Counted from the stretch's first letter, positions 44,891-55,627 are shown. The stretch: 64,000 nt of DNA from Malachius bipustulatus (GCA_910589415.1 OU342632.1:52565341-52629340), one strand, 5' to 3'. The notes: generated from the letters alone by a model not told the origin. Numbers and translations: made by a program.

Positions 44891-45467
44891 TCTGATTGAT
44901 TTTGACCTTACTCTTTGAATGTTTGCAATGACTGAAATGACTTCAAGCAGACCTGTTCTTTCTGATTTGAGAGAGGGAGAAATTTGGCTACCCTGTCGAT
45001 GAATTCTGAATGACTGTGCTGTCGGAACCGCTTATTAGGAAGATCTGTTATTATGTTACAAATAAATACAATTTTGCGAGCTTTACTTTTACTTACTACG
45101 CTTCTGAAATAAAAGGAATTAATTAGCATTTCTAACTAAGGGATTTTTATCAGAATAAATAAATAAATACGATGCTTCTGAAATAAAATGAATTAATTAT
45201 AATCTCTTGACTTCCGCTTCTGGAATAAAAGGAATAATTATAAATTCTAGCTCGACGGATTTTATCGCTGTGAATAAATAAATACGATACCCTTGTTTAT
45301 AAAAACCTGTTGAAGCTTCCTTGGCGATGTCTTCAGCGATGCTGGTGCTAGGAATAAAGTAAGCGGCTTATTCTGCAATCGACAGGCAGATGACAAACCG
45401 GAGGAGACTCGATTCCCTATCCCTATACAACGGCGGCAGGATAATTTTAGATGAGTAAAACAAAATC
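44891..45467. repeat. three loose repeats of a CTTCTGAAATAAAAGGAATTA unit region
   Basis: Units beginning CTTCTGAAATAAAAGGAAT, CTTCTGAAATAAAATGAAT and CTTCTGGAATAAAAGGAAT lie at about 45101, 45175 and 45219, alternating with AATAAATAAATACGAT. No gene is recognised. The minus-strand frame 44908-45129 has no motif. Confidence 0.45.
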
Positions 45468-45468
45468 A

Positions 45469-45800
45469 GTGGGGAGTGTATTCTCAACCCACCGGTGCCA
45501 ATTAAAACAAATCAAACAACAAGAAGAGCGGAGAGTGTGTTCTCAATCCACCCGAGTCAAATTAAATAAACAAATCAAACAACAACAAGCGGAGAGTGTG
45601 TTCTCAATCCACCAAAATCAAATTAAATAAACAAATCAAACCAAAGAGTGGAGAGTGTATTCTCAATCCACCCGAGTCAAATAAATAAACAAATCAAACA
45701 ACAACAAGCGGAGAGTGTATTCTCAATCCACCAAAGTAAAATAAATAAACAAATTAAACAAGACAAGCGGAGAGTGTATTCTCAATCCACCAAACTCACC
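45469..45800 (+). repeat. minisatellite, about 60-bp unit, six copies
   Basis: Each unit begins with GCGGAGAGTGT(A/G)TTCTCA, continues ATCCACC and then an A-rich AAATAAACAAATCAAAC stretch. Six units of 57-64 bp run head to tail, alternating between CCCGAGTCAAA and CCAAA(A/G)T(C/A)AAA variants, which suggests dimer-wise expansion. An open frame (45648-45836) reads through three units as a periodic Ser/Gln/Lys peptide, but nothing supports translation. Confidence 0.85.
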
Positions 45801-46280
45801 AAAGTACAAAGTATTAGAAGAATCGAAAGGAAGTGATCTACAGAAGTGATGAAAATCAAGTGTGCAGTCTGTCTGTCTGTCTGCCGTGGGTCTGCCCCGA
45901 ATCGAGCCAGCGCTGGTGTTTTATACTCACACAACCCTTTGTATCTCTATCCGTCTCTCTTCAATTCCACTGGCCGTTTCTAGCGCTACCCTTTCATGTA
46001 TCACGCCTTCAGTGCGTGGTGATGGTGAAGATTCCCGCGTAGCTTTTAACCGTCGTGTAGGTGAAAGTCCAATCCATTGTTGGGGCGGTGTAAATAAAGG
46101 ATCTTGGAATTCTCGCTTGCAAATGATTTTTCCTAATTAATGCCGGCTTCTCCTTAAGTTTCACTGATGAGGATTATTTTGAAGAAAAAAATGCTTGCCC
46201 CGGGGGTGGTATATTACAGTACCTACTATTTACTGGTGATGCCGCCTAATTCCTAGCTGATTATTTTACTTCATTTAAAG
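45801..46280. other. unidentified, moderately G+C-rich
   Basis: Includes overlapping frames at 45833-46042 and 45862-46140 without motifs. At 46196-46222 a GGGGGTGG tract precedes ATTACAGTACCTAC, similar to the minus-strand junction near 43806. This may be the internal end of an LTR element. Confidence 0.35.
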
Positions 46281-46660
46281 TGGGGTCTGCGCTCGTGGAT
46301 TTGGCGAGTCTGTTTGATTATTTATTTATTTATTTGGATTTTGTTTCGAAGAGAGATTAGGTCTTTTTTTTTGGGCTAGCTGATTTTGAACTGGTTTGAA
46401 ATGGGATTTTGCGTTCGTGAATGAATCAGTGCGATTATTTGTTTATTTGGATTTTGTTTCGAAAAATGATTTGAGCTAACTGATTTTACGTGGAAATTTC
46501 CCTAATTGTAAAGGAAAGAGCGCATAGAGTACATAGCAAGCTCCCATCTCGTTTACGCTCCGTTCAGGTAGGAAAATTCACGGTTTTTCCGATTGATAAA
46601 GGGGGAAATTTGCATAGAGTACATAGCAAAAGCTACCGTCTCGTTTACAAATTTGGTTTA
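46281..46660 (+). repeat. two local tandem duplications
   Basis: A roughly 120-bp segment (GGTCTGCGCTCGTG...TTGGATTTTGTTTCGAA...GAGCTAGCTGATTTT) is repeated at about 46281-46395 and 46405-46485. A roughly 110-bp segment starting GCATAGAGTACATAGCAA, with CGTCTCGTTTAC-type sequence, is repeated at 46509 and 46612. The frame at 46490-46723 runs across the second duplication and has no supported function. Confidence 0.6.
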
Positions 46661-47815
46661 AAGGATGGCAGACCTGGAGTACGCTACAAGAGCCATCTCG
46701 TTGATCTCCCAAGCAAGGGTTAAGGAATCTGGCCGAGCCTGATCGAAATCTGATCTGACTCTGCTCTGGGCGGCGGTAAGACGTCTGCTTTTATAGACGT
46801 CACTGGCCCGCTTTCTAAACACAACACGCAACAATGCACCTTATTGGCGCTGTCCTATACCGTGATTTCGTATGTTGATTTCTTATCATATCTCACTTAT
46901 CGTGAGACTTAGCAAGTTGAGTTTGCGGCTACCCTACTGAATAATCCTGAACATCAACTACCTGAAATTTCTACCAAATCGGCCGACGCTTTCTGGTGCT
47001 TCCTATTGTATCTACCTACTGGAATTTCACCGGCTTCAATTTCATTTCGTGTTTTCACCTACTTGCTGTTTAGGGATCATGATGCATTTTTGGCTACTGT
47101 CGTTTATTTATTCGCTTTATTGATTGGCTAGCCTCTCGTTATCGCGGGTGAAATATCTGGCAGTTTCCTATTGTCTTATGAATGGAACTATTGTCCTTTT
47201 CGTGCCGCGTAATTTTCCTTCCGCCGCATCGAGGTCGTTCTCTTGTCTTTCAATCGGTTCGAGGGCGCATTCCTTAACAACTGGTTAGTTTCTACCATAG
47301 CTTTGTGGTTCCTTTCGACGTGTTTTTAAGATGCTGGAATACTACCAGCTAGAGCGTTTTTGTTTTATGAATATTTAATGAGCTGGCAGGAATCATTTCT
47401 TTGCCGCAAGGGCGCGTGGCTGCGTTTTGTTTCCTAACAATTTTTACCTTTAGGTAATTACGTACCTATTCTTGCACTATTTGCTTTTTCGGTTTGGGTT
47501 GATTTAACGAGGGAGATGGGAGATTATCATCCTACTTAGGTGCGATCCATTTCAGTAGGTATGATGAAGTTTAAACTCAAATTACTTAAAAAGTATGGGA
47601 GATTACAATTTTTTTTAATTTGACTATTTTTGTAAGAAAGCTCTAGAATTTCAACGCTGATAAGTAAAGTTTTGTAAGTCTTTGTGCATAGAAGTTGTTA
47701 GGCAAAAAAGGGGACATGTACCTACCCCTTGTGGCGTAGACACTACGCCATGCACTGGTAATTTTTTCCACATTCTTAATGTCGTTTTGGAGTTTAGATG
47801 CTGTACTTTTTTTGA
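46661..47815. other. no identifiable gene
   Basis: Mixed composition with a slightly G+C-rich beginning. The short minus-strand frame 47651-47845 lacks motifs. Confidence 0.4.
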
Positions 47816-48310
47816 GTTATAAACAAGTAAAATCGCAATTTTCAAAATTCATGGTAGTGTCATGTCCCTGTTTTAACTTTTTATGTGATATTATTTAGAT
47901 GAAATGTGTAATAACAGGGTGATAAAAAATCTAAAAAAAACTGAGATTTCTTATCGAGATTTCTAGCGAGTGGTCGCTGAATAATAAAATAAAGTAGGTA
48001 AATAAAGAACATAAAAAAATAAATTTGATAATTTTTATTGAGCTTCCTTTATGTTGATTTTTGTCTTCTGAATTTATTTAATAATTTTCTGTTATTATAA
48101 AAAATGTTTTAAAAAGGTAATATTTTAACCAAGAACCTAAACCCCAATAAATCAGAAGACAAAAATCAATAAAAAATTTAGATAGGGACATGTAAGCCAT
48201 TTTACTCCATCTTGGGCCATTTTCGTTGTACACTGATATAAACTTCTTTATAACTCAAAAACTTACTCAATTTAAACTCCCACTTTGAAAACCAATCTAA
48301 TTTTTTGTTC
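47816..48310. repeat. imperfect fold-back including the GGGACATGTAA block
   Basis: GTCATGTCCCTGTTTTAAC near 47860 faces GATAGGGACATGTAAGCC near 48181. ATTTTTGTCTTCTGAATTTA (48057-48076) faces its complement at 48148-48170. GAGTTATAAA/TTTATAACTC also pair. Terminal target duplication is not visible. It is related to 36985-37150 and 55905-56043. Confidence 0.5.
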
Positions 48311-48584
48311 TCAGACAATCTAAAAAAAGTCAATAACATAGGTATGGGAGCATGCGCTTCTAAATACCTAAACATAACTTTAATATGTTTAATATGTTTG
48401 GGACATTCTCTACATTATGAATATAATAATTTTAAAATGTTCCTTTAAAGGGTTCATTCATCTCAAAAATAAAATTTTCTTAAAATCAAGGGACATAGCC
48501 ATAATCTTCCGTGACATATAACCGTGTATAATCCTGGATAAAATGTGATAAAATTATTGTTTTATTAAATACTCGTATGTTATA

Positions 48585-49565
48585 CAGGGTGTCCCATAAT
48601 ATGTGGGCAATCTCGCGGATTTGGGCAAATTTCGTAAAAATAAATGAAAAAATAGCTATAAAATTAATTCCTCAGAGACACCCCTACAAAGATATTAGCT
48701 GTGGAAGTTGAGGGTTGAAAATAAATTTTTTGCAATAAGTTTTTTTATTTTTTGACCGATTTTGATAATTTTTGGTTTTATTTTTTATTATTTTGGACTG
48801 TTTAGAATAGTGTTTCATAATCTTTGGTAGCACATACATAGACCTCGGGATGGCATAACCCCTCATTCACTTGAAAGAAAAGAATAAAAATAATAATTTT
48901 ACAGTTTTTTAAGGTTAATTTTCTTTTTATTTGACATTTTTTACATAAAAAATGTATCTTTATTTATTTCGATAGAGCGAACCGTTATCGAGATAAACGT
49001 CCTTCTAACAGATTCTGCGGGAAAGGAGATGAGACACCACGTCACCTACTGCTCAACTGCGATGCGTTAGAACTCAAAAGAAGTAATGTTCTGGGCCACC
49101 ACCAGATAGAGGCCGGAAACTTACCCGACCTTGATCCTCTCAAAATCCTGAAATTTCTCAAGGAAACGGACCTGGAGAGGGTGCTTCACTAAAGGGATTC
49201 CACACCAGGCGAAGCACAGTAGAGGGGATACAATAGATCTTTTTAGGTCGCAGTAACTAGGTCACCCTCAATGTACAAATACAAATACAAATACAATAGG
49301 TGATGCGTCGCAGGAACTTTCTAAATTTCAAGTAAATTTTAACAAGATGGCTGACCTTTGACAGTAAATTGAGCAGGAAACAAAACAATAACTTAATTAA
49401 ATACACGTCAAATAGTGTCAAAGATTTCATTTCATGCAGATTCAATTCTAACTGATTTTCTGTATTCAGCGTTTGTGTAACTCATTTTAAAATCAGTTAG
49501 AATTGAATCTGCATGAAATGAAATCTTTGACACTATTTGACGTGTATTTAATTAAGTTATTGTTT
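48585..49565 (+). mobile_element. truncated second copy of the 15904-17104 fold-back element
   Basis: CAGGGTGTCCCATAATATG follows TA (48583-48584), and the sequence matches 15904-16605 closely, including the central hairpin. The copy stops at about 49565 in the right arm (at GTTATTGTTT), so the right terminus is lost. A LINE 3' end (49012-49297) interrupts it. Confidence 0.85.
49012..49297 (+). pseudogene. 5'-truncated LINE 3' end inserted in the fold-back element
   Basis: Between the element words CGTCCTTCTA and TAGGTGATGCGTCG, adjacent in the copy at 16318-16335, lie about 285 bp. They encode 'RFCGKGDETPRHLLLNCDAL', 'LKILKFLKETDLERVLH' and a stop at about 49191, followed by an untranslated tail ending in tandem ACAAATACAAATACAA. 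A Cys...His...Cys knuckle and this C-terminus are typical of Jockey/R1-type LINE ORF2 with RNase H. 5' truncation plus a short tandem tail is the expected product of target-primed reverse transcription. Any target duplication is only a base or two. The frame is intact for its 60 codons. Confidence 0.8.
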
Positions 49566-49609
49566 GATATGTCACTCTCGTATGGGGCATCTGTATAGGT
49601 AGTCCAAAA

Positions 49610-49872
49610 TAAATTCAAATTATGGACATTTTGACCCTTTACTTGAATTTGTAATTTTTTTTTACATCCATCGTTTGGCCCATAATAACCGACTCGAATC
49701 GTAAAACAATCGAGACAGCTTCAGATATTGAGCTTACCGAGATTAAGTCAAGCCCGGCGATGTATGGAGATCGGTGGACGGAAATGTACAATTTTCTGTT
49801 TATTGCGAGCAGTGAGATCTTGGTGATAATGATTGCGAAGACTGCGAGGTGCTGGATTGATTCATTAATCAA
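49610..49872 (-). pseudogene. unidentified coding-like fragment, related to 1799-2083
   Basis: A minus-strand frame reads 'YYGPNDGCKKKLQIQVKGQ' and 'NVHNLNLFWTTYTDAPY', similar to 'DGLKKKSQIPIPDHN' at 1799-2083. A second overlapping frame (49639-49872) is open for 77 residues. I do not recognise the family. The copy begins just after the broken end of the fold-back element at 49565, so both may belong to one rearranged repeat. Confidence 0.3.
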
Positions 49873-49899
49873 TAAGCTTTTAAAGTAACTTCATCATAA

Positions 49900-52800
49900 G
49901 ACCCTAGACCCTAGACCATTACCTACAATAAAGCTATAATGATCTAAGCATAAGACACTAAGCAAAAGGTACCTAATACATTTCTAAAGAATTTAAAAAC
50001 AGACACATTGCAATTTTTGATGGTATATTATAGTATATAGGTAGGTAGGTATATTATAGTATATGTATATTACACTTTCTGTCTCATAAAAGTCCCGGAA
50101 AGGCATACATCATTCGTAGCATCGATAAAAACTTAATTGTGTTCCCTAGCTCCACCTCGCGGTCCCCTGAACACGGGTTAATGCTGCCATCTCGACTTGT
50201 AAGGTATAAAAACAATACCTATTATAAGAAATTCTGAATTTATTCTTGCCCTGAGGAGAGACTTTAAAATTACTGGTTTTATTCGAAAGCTTCCACCAAT
50301 CGACAAAGCGCCAGTCAAATTATAGATGATTGTTGTTAAACCAATCTCGTTAAGCTTCTGCCGGCTGTAATAATTATGCCGGGACGGTTCAGGGTATCGT
50401 AAATGCTGTTCCCACCAATGAAATGGAACGACGTGTTTAATAGACTGCTCGAGATCTATTTTGTTAATATAAACAGTTCATGGGTTTAGTGGTTTCACGT
50501 AAATTATAACATGTGTTCGAAAAGCGTTCTGAGCATGTTGGGCTTGTATGTCGTTAATAAAATCTATAAATATGCAAATCGGTACAGGATGTTACGGTTA
50601 CATATTTATAAGTGCAGTTTAAGTATGAAATAAATTACAGTGTCCATAACATGATTCACTAACCACAAAATGTTTTTAGACCATTTTGTGTGTAACCTTA
50701 TATGATCTTATTTTTAAAGATGGTGTGCGGATAACTGAAAATGTACAATGTTAGGTTGAAAATACTAAAAATAGCAAACATTTTCATAATTTTATACTTA
50801 AATGGCGATTTTCAAGTGAGGATTAAAATAACAGCATAATATTCATTAAAAGCTTGTATATGTAGGTACATATAATATATAGAACTTATATAGACCAATA
50901 CCTAGCTATTCTTCAGCTCTCAGCGAATGAAAATTTTTGGTAATTAACAAAATTCCTTGTTGCATTATTCAGCACTCGATAAAATATTAACGACTTTTCA
51001 GGCTGTCTATTTTTAGGAACGGAGCCAATTTAGTAATGACGCCGAGGAGAATCACGCAACCCAGGGTTTCGCGTCTGTGCTATATGGGCGTTTTTCGTCA
51101 ATCACTTACTATCGCTTTCAAAGCCGAGAATTCAATTCAAAGCAACCTGCGCCATAAAGCTAGACACCCGAAAGTAATAATTCTTTATATGCTAATGTGA
51201 ATGTAATTTAAAAAGCAGGAAGTGTGTTAGGTTAATAATAATTAATACCTTTAATCTGCATATCTGCAGAATGGAAACGTGTTTGACGTTGTTGTGAGAG
51301 AATTGAATGGGATTTTACAGAAAGAAGTGTTGCTAAGAAGCATTATTTTACAGATAATATCGCATTTTGCTAATTAGCTAGCTTATCAAAATATCTATTT
51401 ACAAGATTATGTATCTATATAATAAATTAGGCTGTGTTATAAATTGGACAGCGGAATATCTTATACTTCGAATTATTTTGTATGAAATATTTTTTTTGAA
51501 GATATCCAGCGAGTAGGTAGTTAGGTACTCATAGTGTGATTGTAATTATCCACCTTGTTGATTTTGATACGTATAATGATGTTGGGCAGTGAATAATTAC
51601 TACCAGTTCTTCTCTCAATGCGTAATGCTATTTATCTTGTAACGTAATCACTATAGGATTAGGACACTCACTTGTTTCAACAAACACGCTTCAAGAGATA
51701 GGTATCTGAACTCAAACAATTCGGCTTATTCTTCGCAAAAATATTTACTTCCAATCCCTTATTTTCGGCCTATATCAATGCTCGGGTTTCTCCGCTGACA
51801 GATAATGCTGAGAGACGCAGAGGTTGTTAAATTTCGAGGTCTCTTAACATGTCGACCAAATTTTGGGCGGCAAGCTGTCCATGAATCTCCTTTCGAAACA
51901 AATAGTTGCCTCACTTTCGCCTCAAATTCGTATAGGTTCTTACTCTACTGTGTATGGAGTAGGTACTACTGTAGACTTATCCTGCACTAAATAGAGTTTT
52001 GTGGTTCCCTTAGGATCGCTTAGTCATTTGTAGGTGCCCAGTTAGGGTGATTTTCAGGAGCTCCAATGCATATGCGAGAGGAGACAACGTTGTGGTCTTA
52101 TTCTCGTTATTCAAGCCGTTGCTGTCCACGCAGCATCAAACTGCGACTTATAAAACCGCTAAGATGATGAACCATTACAGGTTGGAGGCTTGAAATCCCT
52201 CCTCACCGCTAATCCCCCACCTTCTTCTATACCATCTCAATAAACTTTTACTTTTACTTTCCCAACTTGATTTTGCATTTTCAACCTCGTATTCCTCTTT
52301 CACAACTTCCTAAATATCTTGTCACCTCCGAGCTCTAAATAATGAAATCAGGTGGCACACGGTGTAAAATCTTGTTTTATTTTCTGTTATTTTTCTTGCG
52401 GCTTGTTATTATTGCTAGTCGCAGACAGTAATTGCATTTATTTGTCACCATACTTGTCATCAGATTCTATACAAATGCTTCTGTGTTAATGATGAATGCC
52501 TTAGAATTAACTCATTTGACAGGAAGGCGTGTGGAATTCAGGATGTTCGTTTCCACAGAGATCTTGTTTATTATACTTGGACATCGTGAGCCTGATATCT
52601 GACAAACGCATATCATGGACTCGGAACTAATGACTCTTCTGATATTTCAACACCTGCCAATTCGAGTTTAAAATTCTTTATCTACTCACTTATATAAAAG
52701 CTAACAAATACAAAACAACTTGCATGCCTGAAAGTGAACCTTTGCACATACCTGTTGTGTGATGAAAATCAAAAGTCAAAACAGTGTTGTTTTTTCATTA

Positions 52801-53140
52801 CAATATACGGTCTTATAAACCATCAGTCAAAAGTAGCGGCTATACAATGTATGTAAGGTAGAACAATAATGATAATTATTAAGGAGGTGAAGGTAAACTC
52901 GATATGTAAAATATTGCAAACATGAGAAAAATATATAAAATTCACAAATGTATTATTATCGAAATGAGTGGCACACGCAATAATATGATTTTAATGATTT
53001 TATTTATTATTTATTTATTTTAATAATTTCCATTAAATTGCATCATTAGTTCCTGATTGACAGATATCACAATTATTATTAACTCAGTAATGTTTTTGAT
53101 TTAGTAGTTATTGATTGATATTAATTGACAATTGACAAGC
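49900..53140. other. 3.2 kb without recognisable element or gene
   Basis: The quietest part of the window. Only short unsupported frames (for example 51805-51990), GTAGGTAGGTA microsatellite-like runs near 50040 and no paired transposon ends. It may be unique host intergenic or intronic DNA. Confidence 0.4.
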
Positions 53141-53375
53141 TGCTAGAGTTTCGGTCAAACGATCTCTAAAGTGCAGCATGACTTTTCTTGGTCAGTACTT
53201 AGATGGGTGACCAATTATAGTGGTAAATAAAAAAGTTCCGTGACCGATCGTGCTCCGGGAGGTACGTTAAAAAGGGGGTCCCGGCTGCTTCACAGCAGTC
53301 GTTAAGTTACGTCAGAAGCCCTTGAGGCTACTTGAAAACTTCTGACACTTGGGCTTTACCACAGCCATAAGATAT
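53141..53375 (+). mobile_element. 5S rRNA-derived SINE (SINE3-type)
   Basis: The head (53141-53220) aligns by eye with the 5S rRNA gene's internal promoter region. It has TTCGGTCAAACGATCTC, then AAGTGCAGCATGAC (box A-like), then GGTCAGTACTTAGATGGGTG (box C), the most diagnostic part. The body (CGTGCTCCGGGAGG, GGTCCCGGCTGCTTCAC, AGCAGTCGTTAAG) is of the kind seen in insect 5S-headed SINEs. An AT-rich TTTATTTATT tail follows. Such SINEs are transcribed by RNA polymerase III from the 5S-type internal promoter and mobilised by LINE machinery. The head is too diverged and too short to be a functional 5S gene. Confidence 0.75.
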
Positions 53376-54046
53376 TTATTTATTTTTTATTGACATTTTA
53401 ATATATTTGACATTTCTTGGTAACTAAAATCCGAATATAAAACATCGGGAATTACTATATTATGTAAATTGACAGTTTTATTGAACTCGATGTATTCCAT
53501 TTTGAAACATCTAACAGATACCTTGTTGTTCAGACATTCGCAGTTTTACCCTTTATTAGTTCAGTGCGTCATATTATTGGTTTGAATAACGGATGATATT
53601 GACGCACCTTCTTGCAGTGTCAGCTGTTTGGACGGTAGGTATAGTACCTCCTGATGCATTCTGGGTGCGTCATTTAACGTTTTGAAATTCAAGTTTTGCG
53701 CAAATTCAATTTTTGCGCAAAATTTTATTTCTAATCCAAATACAAAATAAAGGCTATACAAGGGTAAAATGGCGGAGATATTAGATTTTTTTACATGATG
53801 TTTCGTTCTCTAAAATTTCAAATTTTCGATTTTCAAAACTCCCCTGTAACTTTTTTCGAATTTAAAGATAGTGTAGAAAAGTACATTTTTAAATAAAGTT
53901 AGCCAGTGCACCATAGTTTGCGAGTATCATAGGAAAATGGGCAAAATTGTTAAATCCGAAAATTTTTTTGTTTTGTTAAATTTAAAGATCCATTTTATGG
54001 CACGTTTTCAAACGAAATAAAATGAAATTTTCACAGTAAACCAATA
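53376..54046. other. no identifiable gene
   Basis: Flank between the SINE and the 54047 transposon. The minus-strand frame 53561-53761 lacks motifs. Confidence 0.4.
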
Positions 54047-54333
54047 CAGGATGTTCTACAAGCTCTATGACAAACTTTGACAGATGGTAGGTTGCTTGAT
54101 TTTAAACATATTTTTTTTAATAAACATGGGTCCGATTCGTTTTTGTTTAGAAGTTACAAGCATTTAACCTTTATTAACAATCAACAATAAAAATTTAAAT
54201 TAAATGATAATCACAAAACTTAAGACTATAAAAATTGTTCGAAATGTCCACCCTCAGCTTGAATGCAAGCCTCACATCGACGAACTAAAGATTCGGTCAC
54301 TCGAAGAATGAGATTTGGATCATTTCTTATTTG
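54047..54333 (+). repeat. left 287-bp terminal inverted repeat
   Basis: Reverse complement of 55337-55623. It includes, antisense, the codons for the C-terminal transposase residues. Confidence 0.9.
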
Positions 54334-54382
54334 TCATTTTAATTATTTATTAGATATTTCGTGTGAAAGTTATAAATAAAAA

Positions 54383-55444
54383 ATGCATTTATTCTCGACT
54401 GAGGAATATGCAGATATTGTGTTTGTATATGGGTATTCCAATGGTAACGCCAGACAAGCTGCTCAAGAATACCGACGCAGGTATCCAAATAGACATCAAC
54501 CTGCCCACACGGTGTTTAGTGCATCATTTCGTAGACTTCGAGAAGCAGGTAATCCCGCTCCAAAGAAGGCTATTCGCCCTACTGAAGTAAATGTACAAGA
54601 TGAAGAAAATGTGATAGATGCTGTCCTCGATAACCCTTCAATCAGTGTTCGGCGTATTTCTAGTAACCTTCATGTATCACCGAATTTTGTATGGCGTGTA
54701 TTGAACAGAGAAATGTTACACCCGTTTCATCGCCAAAATGTACAGGCATTGCATGCTGGAGATGCCCCACAGCGATTAGGATTTTGTCGCTGGTTACTTC
54801 AGCAACAAGCACAAAATGATAGATTCATTTCGCTCGTCATGTGGTCTGATGAAGCGTGCTTTACTAGGGATGGCATAAATAATAATCATAATGAACATGT
54901 ATGGGCGTTGCAAAATCCACTTGCAATTAGACCAAGACGATTTCAGCAACGATTCAGTGTCAACGTTTGGGGTGGCATTTTCAACAATAATTTATTACCT
55001 GTGCATGTTCTAAATGATCGTTTAAATGCAGATCTTTATAGACATTTCTTAGACCTTTTAGAGTTTATTGATGACGTGCAACTCAATATTATTCAAAATA
55101 TGTGGTATCAGCATGACGGTGCACCACCACATAGAGGAAGACAAGTTGCTGCTTGACTAAATGAACATTTCCCGAATAAATGGATAGGTCAAGGAGGTCC
55201 AATATCATGGCCACCTCGTTCTCCCGATCTGAATCCTCTGGATTTTTATTTATGGGGACACATGAAGCAGCTGGTCTACCATGTTGAAATCGCTACCCAT
55301 CAGCAGTTACTTGAAAGAATTCAAGATGCAGCTAACCAAATAAGAAATGATCCAAATCTCATTCTTCGAGTGACCGAATCTTTAGTTCGTCGATGTGAGG
55401 CTTGCATTCAAGCTGAGGGTGGACATTTCGAACAATTTTTATAG
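54383..55444 (+). pseudogene. DDE transposase (DUF4817-type HTH + DDE_3), one premature stop
   Basis: The single frame runs from ATG 54383 to TAG at 55442-55444 and would be 353 residues, interrupted by TGA at 55154-55156. The CGA-to-TGA context (after Val-Ala-Ala) suggests a C-to-T change. Residues 1-60 form a helix-turn-helix of the DUF4817 kind ('YSNGNARQAAQEYRRRYP', 'HTVFSASFRRLREAG'). Residues 70-125 form a second HTH ('SVRRISSNLHVSPNFVWRV'). The DDE domain follows with 'MWSDEACF' (first Asp, about residue 155), 'VWGGI', 'WYQHDGAPPHRG' (second Asp, about 245) and 'SPDLNPLDFYLWGHMK' (third Asp, about 282). There are 36 residues, counting the stop, between the second and third Asp. It would cut and join element ends at TA targets. 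The last 36 codons lie inside the right inverted repeat. Full length suggests activity was lost recently. Confidence 0.85.
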
Positions 55445-55623
55445 TCTTAAGTTTTGTGATTATCATTTAATTTAAATTTTTATTATTGATTGTTAATAAA
55501 GGTTAAATGCTTGTAACTTCTAAACAAAAACGAATCGGACCCATGTTTATTAAAAAAAAAATGTTTAAAATCAAGCAACCTACCATCTGTCAAAGTTTGT
55601 CATAGAGCTTGTAGAACACCCTG
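55337..55623 (-). repeat. right 287-bp terminal inverted repeat
   Basis: Partner of 54047-54333. It covers the transposase 3' end and 179 bp of 3' flank. Confidence 0.9.
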
Positions 55624-55627
55624 TATA

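Larger units (their letters stand above)
54047..55623 (+). mobile_element. 1.58-kb Tc1/mariner-superfamily transposon, nearly intact
   Basis: Bounded by TA at 54045-54046 and 55624-55625. The ends are CAGGATGTTCTACAAGC and GCTTGTAGAACACCCTG. The terminal inverted repeats are unusually long, 54047-54333 and 55337-55623, 287 bp each, with about three mismatches, so the copy is young. The right repeat contains the last 108 bp of the transposase frame including its stop codon, and the left repeat therefore carries that segment antisense. The single gene is disrupted only by one in-frame TGA. Confidence 0.9.

Noticed and set aside
45469..45800. CRISPR-like array
   Set aside because: The units are contiguous minisatellite repeats of about 60 bp with no unique spacers, in eukaryotic DNA.
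46490..46723. Ribosomal-protein-like peptide (GRPGVRYKS)
   Set aside because: The resemblance is a few residues only, and the frame spans a recent tandem duplication.
53141..53220. Functional 5S rRNA gene
   Set aside because: Only the internal-promoter half is recognisable, it is diverged, and it is fused to a SINE body and tail.
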